Source: Powellomyces hirtus
Lineage: Eukaryota > Chytridiomycota > Chytridiomycetes > Spizellomycetales > Powellomycetaceae
DNA length: 64,000 bases
Assembly: GCA_025526995.1 (NCBI GenBank)
Contig: JAHLKG010000015.1
Location: 1 to 64,000 of the forward strand
Direction: 5' to 3'
Shown here one piece after another: positions 34,275-46,191 of the stretch (position 1 is its first letter; each line of letters opens with the position of its first letter). The translations under genes were made by a program, and so were the position numbers. The notes under the pieces are model-generated. The model did not search any database and was not told the DNA's origin. It saw nothing but the letters and a program-made list of their open reading frames with translations.

Positions 34275-34579
34275 TTTTGCCTAATCTCAACAGACGTCAA
34301 GTTGATTCGGAGTGATTTCAGAAATTCGATCGAAAAGTTTTATTTTGGAAGTTGTGGCAAGTTCTCGATGAGCGTTCAAGTTTTTAAAATTAAGTGCAAG
34401 ATTGGATCAGCTTATGTCTATTTTTGGTGACCTTCCGGTCGAACGAACACATCCCGCCTAACCCTACTAACCCCGACCCTTGGCAAGTTATGTGTCGTTC
34501 TCCGAGTTCGTCTCCTTTGTTTGCTGATTGTCCCATTCAGATCTAACCCCAACCCACAACTTGCAAGCCGACTGTCGCG
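34275..34579. promoter_or_regulatory. Bidirectional intergenic region of the receptor pair
   Basis: Only 305 bases separate the two outward-facing start codons. It must hold both promoters, so co-regulation is plausible. I see no clear TATA box on either strand. Confidence 0.5.
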
Positions 34580-37500
34580 ATGCGTTTTCTGAAAGCGTTC
34601 GTTTACACACTATTCATTTTGCTCTTGCAGCAACCATGGGGAGCTTACGGTTGGACTTGGTAAATGTAAACTGATAACGTCTGGTATAGCAGTCTAAACG
34701 GCTGGTACGCAGGAGTCAATTTACATCTTGTCGTGGATGCATCATCCCAAACCCCAGATGGGTCGTCAACATTCCAATCAATTGGAAATGGTAGGGAGTG
34801 ATCATGATATCTTGTTTCGTTCGATGCGGCGCTTATATGGAGTCGTCTCCCTTGCAACATAGCCTGGGATTACGCCATAGCTGAAGCCAAATCCCAACAA
34901 CCTACAAATCCAACCATCACTCTCACATTTCGCCCCGGAACTTATGAAATCCCGCCCGTGGTCGGTGTGATGGCAGGGAGAGATTTCGGCAATTGTACTC
35001 TCCGCCATGTGACCGAGGTCCCCGGAACAGTGACATTGGTAGCGCCGGACAGGCAGGCGCCAGATGATGACAGCGTAATAACTTATTACAGCCTGACCGA
35101 AAAGCCAAATGGGGTCAACACGGTCCTGGAATTCACTGGATTTAATGTGTCGATTCCAGACAGGAGGGCGTTTAATCTCAGACTTGAAGGGCTCAATGCG
35201 CTATTAAACATAACCGATTGCATTGTAAATGGTAAGCTACACCAAATCGGTGATGTCATATCCGCCTAAAATGCGTTGATTTCGATCGACATTCCATAAA
35301 ACAGGCGCTGGATGGGGCTCGCGAGCTGCGTTCCGCGTAGGATCAATGGACACATTGCGTCCAGCTAAATTCGTTTTGACTCGAACACAGTTTAAAAGTA
35401 ACTCAAAAACCAAACATTTTTACTGTTGCGTAAAAGGCCCCCACTTCTAATCATTTTTCAACCAGATCTCCAGTTAGAGATTGCTCTTTTCGGCTATACC
35501 GCCGGCGAGATTAAAGGCGGTAGAACCGATGGTGCTCTCACATGGTGGGGGCCCTTGTTCAGAGCTGAGGCGGGAAACTTAACGATTGAGGACTATTCCA
35601 TTACTGGAACCGTCAATTCAACGGCGCCGTTGATACAAGTGCAGAACGGGTTTAGGAAGAATGGAGCCCGAGATATATCATTCTGGCACAGCGGGTTAAC
35701 TATGAGGAATGTTGTGATGTCAGGTTAGTAATTGTAGCCGATTTACACTGCTGTGGACAACCGGATTCTGAGCATTTTCCGTCTCCAGGGAACGTTTTCC
35801 GAGGCCCTGCAACGCGTATGGAAGCCGGTGTTGTTCGGCTTTTCAATGTAACCTATGAACAAAGCATCAAACAAGGCCCTATGAGCACCACCCCCCTGTA
35901 CCACCGTGCTCTCATACGCTTGTTTGGTGATAGCACCTTGACCACCGATAACCTTCGAATGACCGGTGAGGACCGAAATCGTAACGTTCGCCCTAAGCCA
36001 GTGGCATTCTCACGCACAGCTTTCGAGCCAGATAACGACATGGATTTGATGATTGATTTGTACCAGTCATCTATTTCTGTTTCCATGACAAACTCTCATA
36101 TTGCGGGTAAGCATCCAGAATCGTAGAGCTCCCTTCAAATGTCTTCGGGTGGCTAATACCGGGTGGCACTCATTCAGGGAATGCGCTCCTTGAATGTGTT
36201 CGGACTTCCGGGAGCTCCCAATTGACTTTGACGGGGGTAACTTTCGGTAAGTCGCCCATGCCCAAGGATCAGATCGGTACTTTCCTTAACCAATCCCTCC
36301 CCCCCCCCCCTTCTCCCTCCACAGAACGGAATTCATGTTATTTCAGGATGATCTCGAACTCCATGATACGATTCGAGAATTCTGCTTTCATAGGTGCGTA
36401 ACCCCCGTCAGCGGTATGCCAGTCGCCAGCTGAAGTGACTGACACATCAATTTGGCTAATTGCCTCAGACAACTCATACGCAAATGGACCGTTTTTCGAC
36501 GTGTCTGATTCAAGGCTTAGCTTTGTGAACACCTTACTCACCGGTGAGTACGTCATTTTCGACCTTACTGGTCTCATTATTTGCGATCAAAGACAGACAT
36601 TGACTAATTGGCTTGGTGGTCTATGAACCTGAAGGCACCCAAGTCACGCGCGGCTCTTTTATTTCTTTGAAAGAGCGCTCTTCCTTGTCCGTTGTTGGCT
36701 CCCAGATAGCTAGTACATATGCATTCAAAAATGTTGTGTCAACGGACCTTTCCAGCACCGTCGCCATCGATTCCACGGTATTCCGGCAGAATATTGCGGA
36801 TCGACGTGATGTAATCAGCATCAATTACCAGGGGCCTTTAAAGATTCAAGGCAGCACTTTCCAGGGTACTCAAGGCCATCGTACTGCAACTTAATGGCAA
36901 AACTTCCAACCGCTAACGTGAACTATTGTAGATAATCTATCTCGCAGTGCGAACTTGATTAGAATAGCGGGGCAAACGTTGCTGACCATCGAACAGTGCA
37001 CGTTTAGTGCCAATGCCGACTCGATAGTCGTCGACTCGCTAGGACAGCTAGTGGTCAACGGGTCTACCTTCGCTGGCAACAGTCCCGAGACAATAATCTT
37101 ATCGAGGGGCAACGTCTCCATTCTTGATTCTATGTTCTATAACAACTCGGGGCGACTTGAAGGTGGTGCCATTTCTCACATACCTGGGAAAAATGACGAG
37201 TTTCTTACGATTAGCAATACGAGTTTTGTGTCGAACAAAGCGAATGGTGATGGCGGAGCCATTTACGTGGATGCAGACTTTGATCCTATGGTGTTTCAAA
37301 AAGTGGTCTTCAAGAATAATACCGCAAAGAGGGGTGGCGCGGTCTTTCAGTTGCAAAGTGAGTGGGCAAGAGTGGGGTTCAAAACCTCCGACTCGTTGCA
37401 GACCAGTGGCAATGTAGCTGCCTGGCAAGGTTAGTTTGGTGGAGCTTTTTATGTTCATAAATACCTGAAAACCGACGCTCACAAGCTCATGTCCGTAAAA

Positions 37501-40325
37501 AGGAAACGACTTAGCAACGGGTATCGCAAGCGTTGTGGTGGTCAACAAGACATCCATGTCAAGCTTGTCAGGTGCCTACATGGGCGAGCTGACAGTCCGT
37601 GCCTTAGACGGTAAGTGTTATATGGTCCGTCAAAGAAGCTCCGTAGGTGGTGAGACTAAGAATACCGTAACCAAAACGCAGCCTATGGAAACACTTTCCG
37701 ACCTCCCCGAGATGAATTGTTGAAGGTTGAGCTGGTGTTGAATAGAAACGGAACTCTGGTCGGGTCTACGTCGAAATTCATGCTGACCGGTGAAACAACA
37801 TTCAGCCGGCTGCAGCTATATGCACCAGTTGGAGAACATACGCTTTTAATCAAACCGACTGGTCGATCATATGACCCATCGCGATACAATGCAACAGTGC
37901 AGCTCGTCACCGAGTCATGCTCGGGCCGAGGGATGGAAGAGCGGGTCGTGGAAGCAAGCCAATATCCTGCATGCGTACAGGCCGTTTGCACCAACGGATG
38001 TTTGTCTGATTATGGATATTGTCGGGAAAACTTCTGCATATGCACCGCAGCGGATCGTGAAGGTGTGAACCAGAGAGCAATGTGAAGTTCTGTAATTCCT
38101 GTTGCAAATGAGTCGTGCGCTGATGTGGCTTTTAAATTAGGGTTAAACTGTGGCTTGAAGAAAGGCAACCGCGACGTTATGACGCTGAATCTTCCAAACA
38201 CTTGGGTGCCAAATGCCATCAACCGCGACAAGTTGCTCGAAACGATCACTAACAGCCTCACCGGGACGGCCAAACCAGAATTCCGCTCATTCACTGGGTT
38301 ATCTGCTCAAAGTACAGTGTTACAACGTCGGGCTGACTCGATGAACGCTTTCAAATTTTCATTGCAAAATGACCGCGGCGAGTATATTGAGGAAGCAGCC
38401 CTTGATGCGTACAAAGGGATTGTCGCGACAGCAGTTGATCCGGTTGTCGGTGGAAGTGTTACCATTGACACCGTCAGGTCCCCCAAGATGCTCGTGGCGC
38501 GCACTGATCCGATCAACATCCTATTTATGGTACTTGCTGGGCTGTCCATTGCGATCTCGATTGTATTTGCGGCTCTGATGATTGTGTATCGGAACAATAA
38601 AGCGTGAGTAATCAGAGCATTCCGGTAACCGCTCAGATTCTTGTGCTCAAATTATTGCTTAACCGCTCATTTCACTCTGCAGAGTCAAAGCGTCCTCCGT
38701 CACTTTCAGTCAGCAGATTATCTTGGGCAGTGTGCTCGGGTACTCGCTAATATTTCTCTATATCGGTCAGCTTAGCAAAGCTACGTGCATATCGCAAATA
38801 TGGGTTGGAGGAGTCGGATTTACGCTGGCAGTCGGGTGCGTAGTGCAGCTTGCTCATTCCCTGCGCATTCTGAGGTTAACCGTTCCAGTCAATCATATCG
38901 ATTACTCTCTGATTCTATTTCAGAAACCTGATTGGGAAGAACTGGCGCATATACAAAATTTTTACCACTAAAGGAAGAGCACAAGCTATGAAGGATATGC
39001 ATGTGTTGTTTATGGTCCTCGGGTTTCTTTTAGTCGAAGTGGTGCGTACGGAACGTCTTGACACGATGTATCACCACTGCTGACTTTCACTACACTTTCA
39101 AAGGTCATTGATGGGATATGGTCCGGGATCGCTCCGCTTGAGCCGGTAAGAGCTCTGTGCAGAAACCTGCACACTCGTCCCGATGCTAATAGTCAGTTTT
39201 GCACAGATGTTGCGGGAAACCGAGAGTGGCCGCCATTACGCCTGTGATTCAACGGCTGCTGCAAATAGGCCACTTACGTTTGTGGCTCTCGCTTACAAAG
39301 CAATCTTGCTCCTCACGGCTTGCACACTTGCCTTTCTCACACGGAATGTGGATGTTTTATACGGGGAGAGTAAAGCGATCGGCGTGTCCTCCTGTGAGTT
39401 TTGCTGTTATACGTCATCTCTCGGGGAGTGACCACCCGCTAAAAAGCCGCTCACTGCTTTAGATTCGATGCTCTTGTCGGGGGCGATCGTTGTCCCTCTG
39501 GTGTTTCTTCCTCAAACATCGTCCCAGCTGGCTTTCTACCTCAAATGTGTCGGTATATTAGTGTCCGGCCTTGTCACAACGTTCTCTCTGTTCTGGCCCA
39601 AGCTCTCGATGGCTGTCATAACGGAATTGGGAACGAACAGCGCCACGCGAAACACTACCGAAAGACGTACCAGTCGAAAACCTAGATCCCAAGGGGGTAC
39701 CTCTTCCATTCCCGGGGAAGAGACCTCAGTAGCTTCTGCGGCTGAAAGAACTCCTCAGCAAGCTGAACACGACTCGAAAATAGTTCAGGAGGCACAGCCG
39801 TGTTCAGTTTATGTGAAATCAGGATTTGCGGGAAAATTCCTACGCAGCGAGATCTTTATGGATAACGAGACCGGAATCATTTTCATTCGGCAGCTACCAA
39901 AGGATGATGTACGTCCGTATTTGCCAATTCAAATACCATCCTCGTGTTTCCACCTAACCTATTTGGGACTTTTCTTCTTGATTAAAGATCGAAGGAAATA
40001 TTCCCAGCTCTGGTGACTCTTTCCGTTTGGAGCATCTTACGCAATGCAGTTGGAACAAAAGCGAGCGAATGTTGTTCCTGCAAGCTGGTGGAAACAGCCT
40101 TCAAGTTACCCTTTCCAGCACCAAGATCCTGCAAGCATACGTTAGCGAGATTCAACTCCAATTAGGTGAGCCACATTGAGCTAAATATTTTGTGTTACCA
40201 GCTGTAGTCTGGCTGGAAAACCTTGTTTTGACCTCTTTGATACATTAGCAAAACGCACCGGTAACGTTACTGCTTCGACCCCGGTAAGCTTTATCCAGGG
40301 AAGAATCACTACTCGAGCCGGGTAG
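34580..40325 (+). CDS. Chimeric receptor paralogue: beta-helix ectodomain, EGF-like module, class C GPCR-like 7TM
   Basis: Twenty-one exons (34580-34649, 34713-34790, 34863-35231, 35305-35397, 35466-35723, 35789-36106, 36178-36246, 36325-36393, 36469-36543, 36635-36865, 36932-37429, 37503-37610, 37682-38062, 38141-38603, 38683-38835, 38924-39041, 39104-39145, 39207-39393, 39463-39908, 39988-40165, 40249-40325) give 1426 residues without a frame break. Order: signal peptide (AFVYTLFILLLQQPWGAYG); beta-helix coils (ISNTSFVSNKANGDGGAIYV); EGF-like module (CVQAVCTNGCLSDYGYC, then REGLNCGLKKG across an intron); TM1 (INILFMVLAGLSIAISIVFA); TM2-TM7 with class C features (SVTFSQQIILGSVLGYSLIF, LAVGNLIGKNWRIYKIFTTK, ALAYKAILLLTACTLAFLTR, NVDVLYGESKAIGVSSYSML); long polar tail. 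Likely surface sensor coupled to G proteins; ligand unknown. Confidence 0.85.
36299..36310 (+). repeat. C-run acting as polypyrimidine tract
   Basis: About twelve C precede ttctccctccacag, the acceptor of exon 8 of the plus-strand receptor. The run sits where a polypyrimidine tract belongs. Confidence 0.7.
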
Positions 40326-41141
40326 GTCGTCAGCAGAAGTAAAGTTTACGTCTACCAGGAACGTGTGCAACACTGGTCATAGAATAGAGCTATGTATGTT
40401 CGTCATAAACGTCGTATTTAAATTGCACTCCACTTCGTTTTGATGGAGCGGAGTTGCCGCGACGCGTGCAACTGCACAGCCATCACAGCCACCTGGATTT
40501 ACTGACCGCATTGGGGTCAAAAATGTTTGCGGATTTTGCGTAATTGCGCACGTTTTGCTTTCAAGCACATTGTTGTGGTATGTGGTGGCTTGGAGACCTC
40601 TGACAGCGAGGATACGGTCCATCTGCAGGATGGCACGATGATTGAAAGCAGCCGCCATGGCATACGGCTTGACATCCCGCCCGCCATTGCAGTTTTGTAG
40701 TAAATGCAGCTAATAAGGCATAAATAGCACCATTCATTGCGCACCTTCCTTCTGTCAATGAGCGCTGGTTCTCGCGCCCGGCTTGACTTTAAAACGTAGT
40801 AGCCTACAGTGTTCCGAAACTACCATTGTCCAAATGCCTCTGCGAGGCGCAAAGCAACAACTGGTCCCGCTATGATGCGATCCCTCATGTGTCTTCAAAA
40901 AGCCGTGATCCCGGCAACGACAGTGTAAGCATACAAACTCAACGCGTGGTTTAATGACAGCGAAAGGCTGAAAAACTTTGCAAGAGTTCCAACGAAGGGC
41001 AAGAGTTTGAAAGTATCCGGATATTGTTTAATGTGTGCTTGACGTACAATTTTGTGGCTATGCGTAAATTCTATGGACATTGTCTATTTACATATGTTTT
41101 GATATATACACCTCTTGCTGCGTCCTAAGGCGGTTGCAGCT
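40326..41141. other. No gene seen
   Basis: Between the convergent receptor and cysteine-repeat genes. Frames of fewer than 95 codons only, without motifs. Confidence 0.5.
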
Positions 41142-41834
41142 TTAAGCTTGACCACGGAACACTCGTGCAGCACGGTCATTAGGCTGAGCATCACCGAAAC
41201 CGCAACCTCCGTCACGTTCTTGAGCAATGACGGGTCCGGCACACTTTCCAGAGCGGAAACCGCAGCAGTCGGAAGCACAGTCAGCGTCGCTGCCGCATAC
41301 ACCGGTGATGAATTGGGTACCCTTTTTGGCGGCAGGAGCCTGTGCGGGGGGAGCCTTCTGTGCTGGAGCGGCGGGCGCTTTGGCGGCGGCTTGACCACGG
41401 AATACACGTGCAGCACGGTCATTAGGCTGAGCATCACCGAAGCCGCACCCTCCGTCACGTTCTTGAGCAACCACGGGCCCGGCACACTTTCCAGAACGGA
41501 AACCGCAGCAGTCGGAAGCGCAATCAGCGTCGCTGCTACATTGGCCAGTTATAAATTGAGTACCCTTTTTGGCAGCAGGAGCCTTTGCGGGGGAAGTCTT
41601 CTGTGCGGGGGGAGCCTTTGGCGCTTTACCGGCGGGCGCTTTGGCGGCGGGTGCTTGACCACGGAAGATACGAGCAGCTGTGTCGTTGGGCTGGGCGTCA
41701 CCGAATCCACAGCCTCCGTCACGTTCCTGGGCTATAACTGGGCCGGCACATTTTCCACTGTTGAATCCGCAACAAGCGGATGCACAGTCCGAATCCTTTG
41801 TGCAGGGACCGGTGATGAATTGAGTACCCTGAGC
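41142..41834 (-). repeat. Three tandem coding repeats of the cysteine-rich domain
   Basis: Three units of roughly 220-250 bases are nearly identical at DNA level, notably the stretch coding for GPVIAQERDGGCGFGDAQPN. This produces a long open frame (371 codons) on the plus strand that I regard as a shadow. Confidence 0.8.
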
Positions 41835-41986
41835 GGCGGCAATGAGAGCAACTATGAAACAGGAAGAAGAAGCGTAAGCGATGAGCCAGAGAACTCTTAT
41901 CTGTCAGAGCACATAGGGGAGAGATCCAACTTACGGTTCAGGATCAGGAAGGCCAATATGATTGTTTTGAGAGCGAAGTTAGCCAT
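41142..41986 (-). CDS. Secreted protein with three near-identical cysteine-rich domains
   Basis: Exons 41986-41935 and 41851-41142 give 253 residues. The signal peptide is MANFALKTIILAFLILNLAL. Three domains follow, each opening GTQFITG, then six cysteines in the pattern C-x5-6-C-x3-CC-x6-C, GPVIAQERDGGCGFGDAQPN and ending FRGQA. Linkers are rich in Ala, Pro and Lys with KxP repeats. The spacing resembles small secreted fungal proteins of the BAS2 type; I give that as resemblance, not identity. Domains 2 and 3 are nearly identical and the first differs most (SACCGFNSG versus SDCCGFRSG), so copying was recent or homogenised. A TATA element lies 97 bases upstream. Likely extracellular, possibly wall-associated; function unknown. 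Confidence 0.85.
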
Positions 41987-42082
41987 GTTTGGTTTGAAAG
42001 TTGTTCTGATTGTTTGTTTGTTGTTTGTTTGGCAAGTGAGGAGTGAGGAGATGAAGGGGCGGGGATCAGGACCCGAGTCCGG

Positions 42083-42090
42083 TTTTTATA
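42083..42090 (-). promoter_or_regulatory. TATA box of the cysteine-repeat gene
   Basis: The minus strand reads TATAAAAA, 97 bases before the ATG at 41986. Confidence 0.55.
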
Positions 42091-43037
42091 GCCTCCTGAG
42101 GCCCCGCGACCGGAGGTTGGCTCAGGACTCAGTCGTTGCTTCTGAAGTCAGCACTTCCATGAAATCCTTCCCTGAGCTAACCAATCAGCAATCCGAGTCA
42201 GCAGGGCAGCTTGTAGAAACAAACAATTGACAGAAATCATAAAGTGACCGTCGTGCAAAGAATGGTGACCGCGGACGTGTAATGAAACCGAGAGTCAATT
42301 GGCCCATCTTCATTTCCCATTTTTTGCTCATTAAAACATCCGCCAGCGCAGGTGAAACTGTGTTGGAATTCCCCCAATTCGACCAACCAAAAACGACGCT
42401 TTGAACAGCAACTTGGAAGGGCAACGTACGTCCACAAGCGGCTCAGATATAGTTCTATTCGTTTAGGTTGCGTCTAATTAACGTTCTAATCATCAAAGGA
42501 TCCTTCGCTCTAATGTCCGCATTAATGGCTTTGATCCCAAACGTTATTTTAACTGACGGCTGAAACGCACGCATCTCCTCAATTGACATTTGACGCGTCA
42601 ACGTGAAACGCGTTTTGACGGTTGTGCGACTTTGCAAATCTGTGCCAATTCCCTTGACCATGGCCGGCAGCGGCTTCACAACGCGAATCATAGAACAACT
42701 AGGGACGCGTTGAGGTTGAAGTCCTCAATCTTCCAAGGCACCCCCTGTCTGGGCAATCCGGACCGAGATGATATTAGTGTCATTGCGTCGACAGTCTTGT
42801 CGTGAGTGTCGCTTTCGATACTCCTGGTTTGAGTTATTGAAATTATCAGAAGTGTAACACACTTGGGGAATGCTTCAGTGCACAAGGAATGTCCGCAAAT
42901 GACTATATCTCTTTGTAAAGTCTTTCAGGGGAAACTGACGACTCAGTAGTGTTGCTACTGACAGTAATTAGACTGGTGATGTACACAGTACACGAGTATA
43001 GCGACAATGATGGTCTTGAAGTCTTAACCTCCTTTTC
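42091..43037. other. No gene seen
   Basis: Upstream flank of the cysteine-repeat gene and beyond. Frames are short and unsupported. Confidence 0.5.
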
Positions 43038-43508
43038 ATGGTTGCCGTTGTCTTTTCTTCTCATCTAGGCTCATATTTGGGAAGACGCGTTGAGGATCAT
43101 AACATGTGTCCATTCGGAGAGGTATTTTTGCAAAACGACAATGTGAAAACCCAAAGATCGCCGTGGACAATGAGCGAGGAAGACAAGCCAAAGTCATGGA
43201 AAGAGACTGTTAAAGACATATCCTTCTGTAGAGAAGTCATAAGCATGGCAGGGACCATAGATGTTCCCGCCAAATTCAATGTACAGTGCTCACGTTTGAA
43301 AAGCGTTAGCGCTGTCGACATGGGCTTCTTGTGGAATAAAGCACACGGCCCTGAAATTGTGCGTAGAGACACCCGCATTGTTCAAGACCATTTTATCGAA
43401 CATTGCAATGCGGGAAACCTTGCAAAGTCGATAAGGCAGATAACAAGCAGGACGATGTGGCTAGTCAGGCCAATACATGGAACAACCGTATTGCAAATAT
43501 ATCATTAG
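43038..43508 (+). CDS. Hypothetical 156-codon open frame
   Basis: An uninterrupted frame of 156 codons with a balanced composition, tryptophans and cysteines (for example DKPKSWKETVKDISFCREVI). I recognise no domain. It ends three bases before the left side of a strong hairpin region (43512-43560). No intron chain joins it to neighbours. It may be a fragment of an element or a chance frame. Confidence 0.25.
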   Translation: MVAVVFSSHLGSYLGRRVEDHNMCPFGEVFLQNDNVKTQRSPWTMSEEDKPKSWKETVKDISFCREVISMAGTIDVPAKFNVQCSRLKSVSAVDMGFLWNKAHGPEIVRRDTRIVQDHFIEHCNAGNLAKSIRQITSRTMWLVRPIHGTTVLQIYH

Positions 43509-43511
43509 ATA

Positions 43512-43560
43512 CTGCCCCAGAGATCGCAGTTTTCTTCCCTGACTGCGATCTCTTGGGCAG
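43512..43560. repeat. Inverted repeat: 18-base arms, 13-base loop
   Basis: Arms ctgccccagagatcgcag (43512-43529) and ctgcgatctcttgggcag (43543-43560) pair with one mismatch around the loop ttttcttccctga. It is far longer than chance expects at this spacing. Confidence 0.85.
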
Positions 43561-46191
43561 TTGCAACAGGTGAACGAGTATGTTACAGAGCAACACCTAA
43601 AACTAGGAACCTATCCGCCCGCGCAAGGGTTCTGAGAACTGGGAAGGAAGCCTTAGAGATGAACAGCGTCCAGGAAAGCGTGCCGATCTTGGCACCTCAA
43701 CGGAGGTAATAATGAACGCAGACATCTGAGAGAGGCGAATTCGGAAATCCTTCATCCAAAATATGCAAGCACGTTCGACTTGGCCAAACTTTCTTCAGGT
43801 CACGGCATAGCGATAACCTAATGGATTCAAAGTTATCTCTCCCATAATGACAATATTCGGTTTGCTCTGTCCGCGGCAACCCTGGCAAGACTTCTCGTTG
43901 AGTTTTCCAATGCTGGAAGTGCCGATTCAGGAGAGACAATGTCCTTTGCCGTGATGTTCTCTTTGCGCGCGAAAGACATGGCGTTGATCTCAATTTCGTC
44001 CGGAAAGCAGGACAGTGGAATGGAATCCTGGACCCAAGCCTCAGCAAAGTTGCCGAGGGCATGCCACAATCCGCAGAAGAGCACATCGGTTGGGTCTGGT
44101 TTCGACACGAGTGTACGTAAGTAATATGTACTCGACTTCCACTAGCATAGTGACAAAACATTCACGCCTTCTGCGAAACATTTGTCCATCCCGATAATCC
44201 CCGCGTGGGTCCAGAAAGTCTAGCATCCATCGGCTGGCCAAGTGGTCAGCAACGATCGGCGTGGAGACTTTTTCATTCACATAGCCGATCTCTATGCCAG
44301 ATGTTCCGACCCATGTTCTTTCGCGACCCATGTTTCGGACTCGCCCTCGCTCAACAAAATGAGTAGTTACGACTCCGACTCGGAGCCTGAAGCGGCTCCG
44401 GTTCCTACGCAGGGATGAAGAGAGCGGAGACTGAGCTCAAGACCGCCTAAGTTGGCAAATGCGCAAGATGCACAGGTGAAGAGCCTTACAAACTCCGTCA
44501 CACGCACCTCAACCATGCCATTGCCGACGCCTTGAATATTGCGCTTGAAGTTCAAACCATTCTCGGGAAAGGGAATCCATGTCCGACGCACCAATGATAA
44601 CAACTCGGCGGCGCTCATCTCGCTCCTGGAGAGCTTTCCGATCACGATTTAGGACATCGCGTCTGGCCACCTCGACGCCGTGCCGGGCTGCTTCAAGCGC
44701 TTTGACAAAGGCATCTCCGTCGGTGGTCACCTAATGCGTGACAAGGACGAGAGCCACATTGCCTTCCGCGAGAGTCGCGCAACCAAACGCCAGTGAAGCG
44801 CGGATCAAAAGCAGCGACGGTCGCGCTGTGTGATTACCGTAGAATGAATGCTCCTGACCCCTTGTCGGCTGGTTCTAAGTGTGGCGGAGCTCGACGGTCG
44901 CGTTTCCCGACTTTCTTTTCCGCAACGTTCCTGACTTTGAGGGCCACGCATTCAGTCAATATTGACACCAGCAAAGAAGAACATGTGGCGAAGTTGCTCG
45001 CAAGAAGCAGAGCTTTCGACCCATTGATTCAAATTTTAGAAGGTTTCTTTTAATTGGGCCGGAAAAAGACGACTTGACCGAAACGCACTCTGCATTCTGA
45101 TCTCATTGGGCTGCGCCACGATTTCCAACCAAAACCAGCCGATGGGGGGGGGGGGTGGGGAAGGGTGCAGGAGCATTTATTCTACGGGTATGTCTCTATT
45201 GCGCCATCCGACTCTGCTTCGTGAACGAACAAAATAACCGGTAGGTTCCATAGCGGCGTGTTTCCGGAGCGTGGCTGGGAAGGGACTGCTACGTAGACGC
45301 AATGTTACTGGCGCGACCCCAGTGTGATGCGGCTGGTTGGACGGATAGGTAAAGGTGCTGAGCGAACCCATAGTCCCGTCCTTCACGCGGTTCTGGAGTT
45401 TGGAGGGCTGCTGTTCGGTCGGGGCTTTGTGTGCATGAGAGGCTGAACATTTCTGTCTGTCAGACCCACCAGCTTGGGCGCGCGGGAGTCGGAGGCTCGG
45501 AGCGTCACAGGCGCAGATCCCGCGTGACAACAACTTTGCGCCAGGAAGATTTGCAATTCTCAGTTTCCGCCCACACTATCACAGCCTCCGGGTGGCAGTG
45601 GCTTCAGATTGTTGTGGTAGAGATTGTGAGATTGAGGAGCGGTTGTGGAAAACAAACTCCACGACCAAACCGCGTCAAGGGGGCGGGCACTCTATAGTCA
45701 GAAGCACATCCTTCATTTAGGCTCGTCAACTGAGAGACTGAGTGATGCCCAACCCGCCTTCTTTCATCCAACAACTCATACGTGCTTTGATGACGATGAT
45801 GATGGATGATGGATGATGATGGTGAGGGAAGAGAGAGGAGAGGAAGAGGAAGAGGCTGTTGTGCTAGAATCAGGCGAGTCGATCTAGAACCTTCATCTAG
45901 ACAGACATCCCACATATGGCATGCCCCTAGATCCACGCTTCCTCCTACCTAGATGTAGCCCCGCTCATCTCCCCATCTCTGATTATTGACTGACTGATTG
46001 ACTGATGACTGATGAGTGTCGACATCTCACATCTCCCCACATCATTCTTCGCGTCGTGCTTTCCCCCAACGGTTTTCTTTTTTTTTTTCTTCTTCTTCTT
46101 CTGCTAGCCAGTGTTCCCACGCATTGCCTTGTACATATATCGATATCCTTGCCATTCCATCCCCTCTCTCCTGCTCCAGCTCCTCCCCACA
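43561..46191. other. Gene-poor stretch with possible decayed coding pieces
   Basis: On the minus strand between about 44730 and 43830 several frames look protein-like (VVIIGASDMDSLSREWFELQ; WIPFPENGLNFKRNIQGVGN; IPLSCFPDEIEINAMSF) but lie in different frames with stops between them. I do not recognise a family and found no clean splice chain. A G-run lies near 45144-45160 and gat/gga microsatellite sequence near 45790-45825. The last 150 bases are the pyrimidine-rich leader of LYS2. Confidence 0.4.

Noticed and set aside
38063..38140. In-frame stop in the plus-strand receptor after the EGF-like module
   Set aside because: A 78-base GT-AG intron removes it in phase and restores the last EGF-type cysteine (REGLNCGLKKG), matching the paralogue's EGIACQLKKG.
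41115..42230. 371-codon plus-strand frame
   Set aside because: It is antisense to the three cysteine-rich repeats, whose minus-strand reading has a signal peptide, an intron and conserved cysteines.
43833..44745. Possible multi-exon gene on the minus strand
   Set aside because: The pieces are in different frames and I found no phase-consistent splice chain or recognisable domain.
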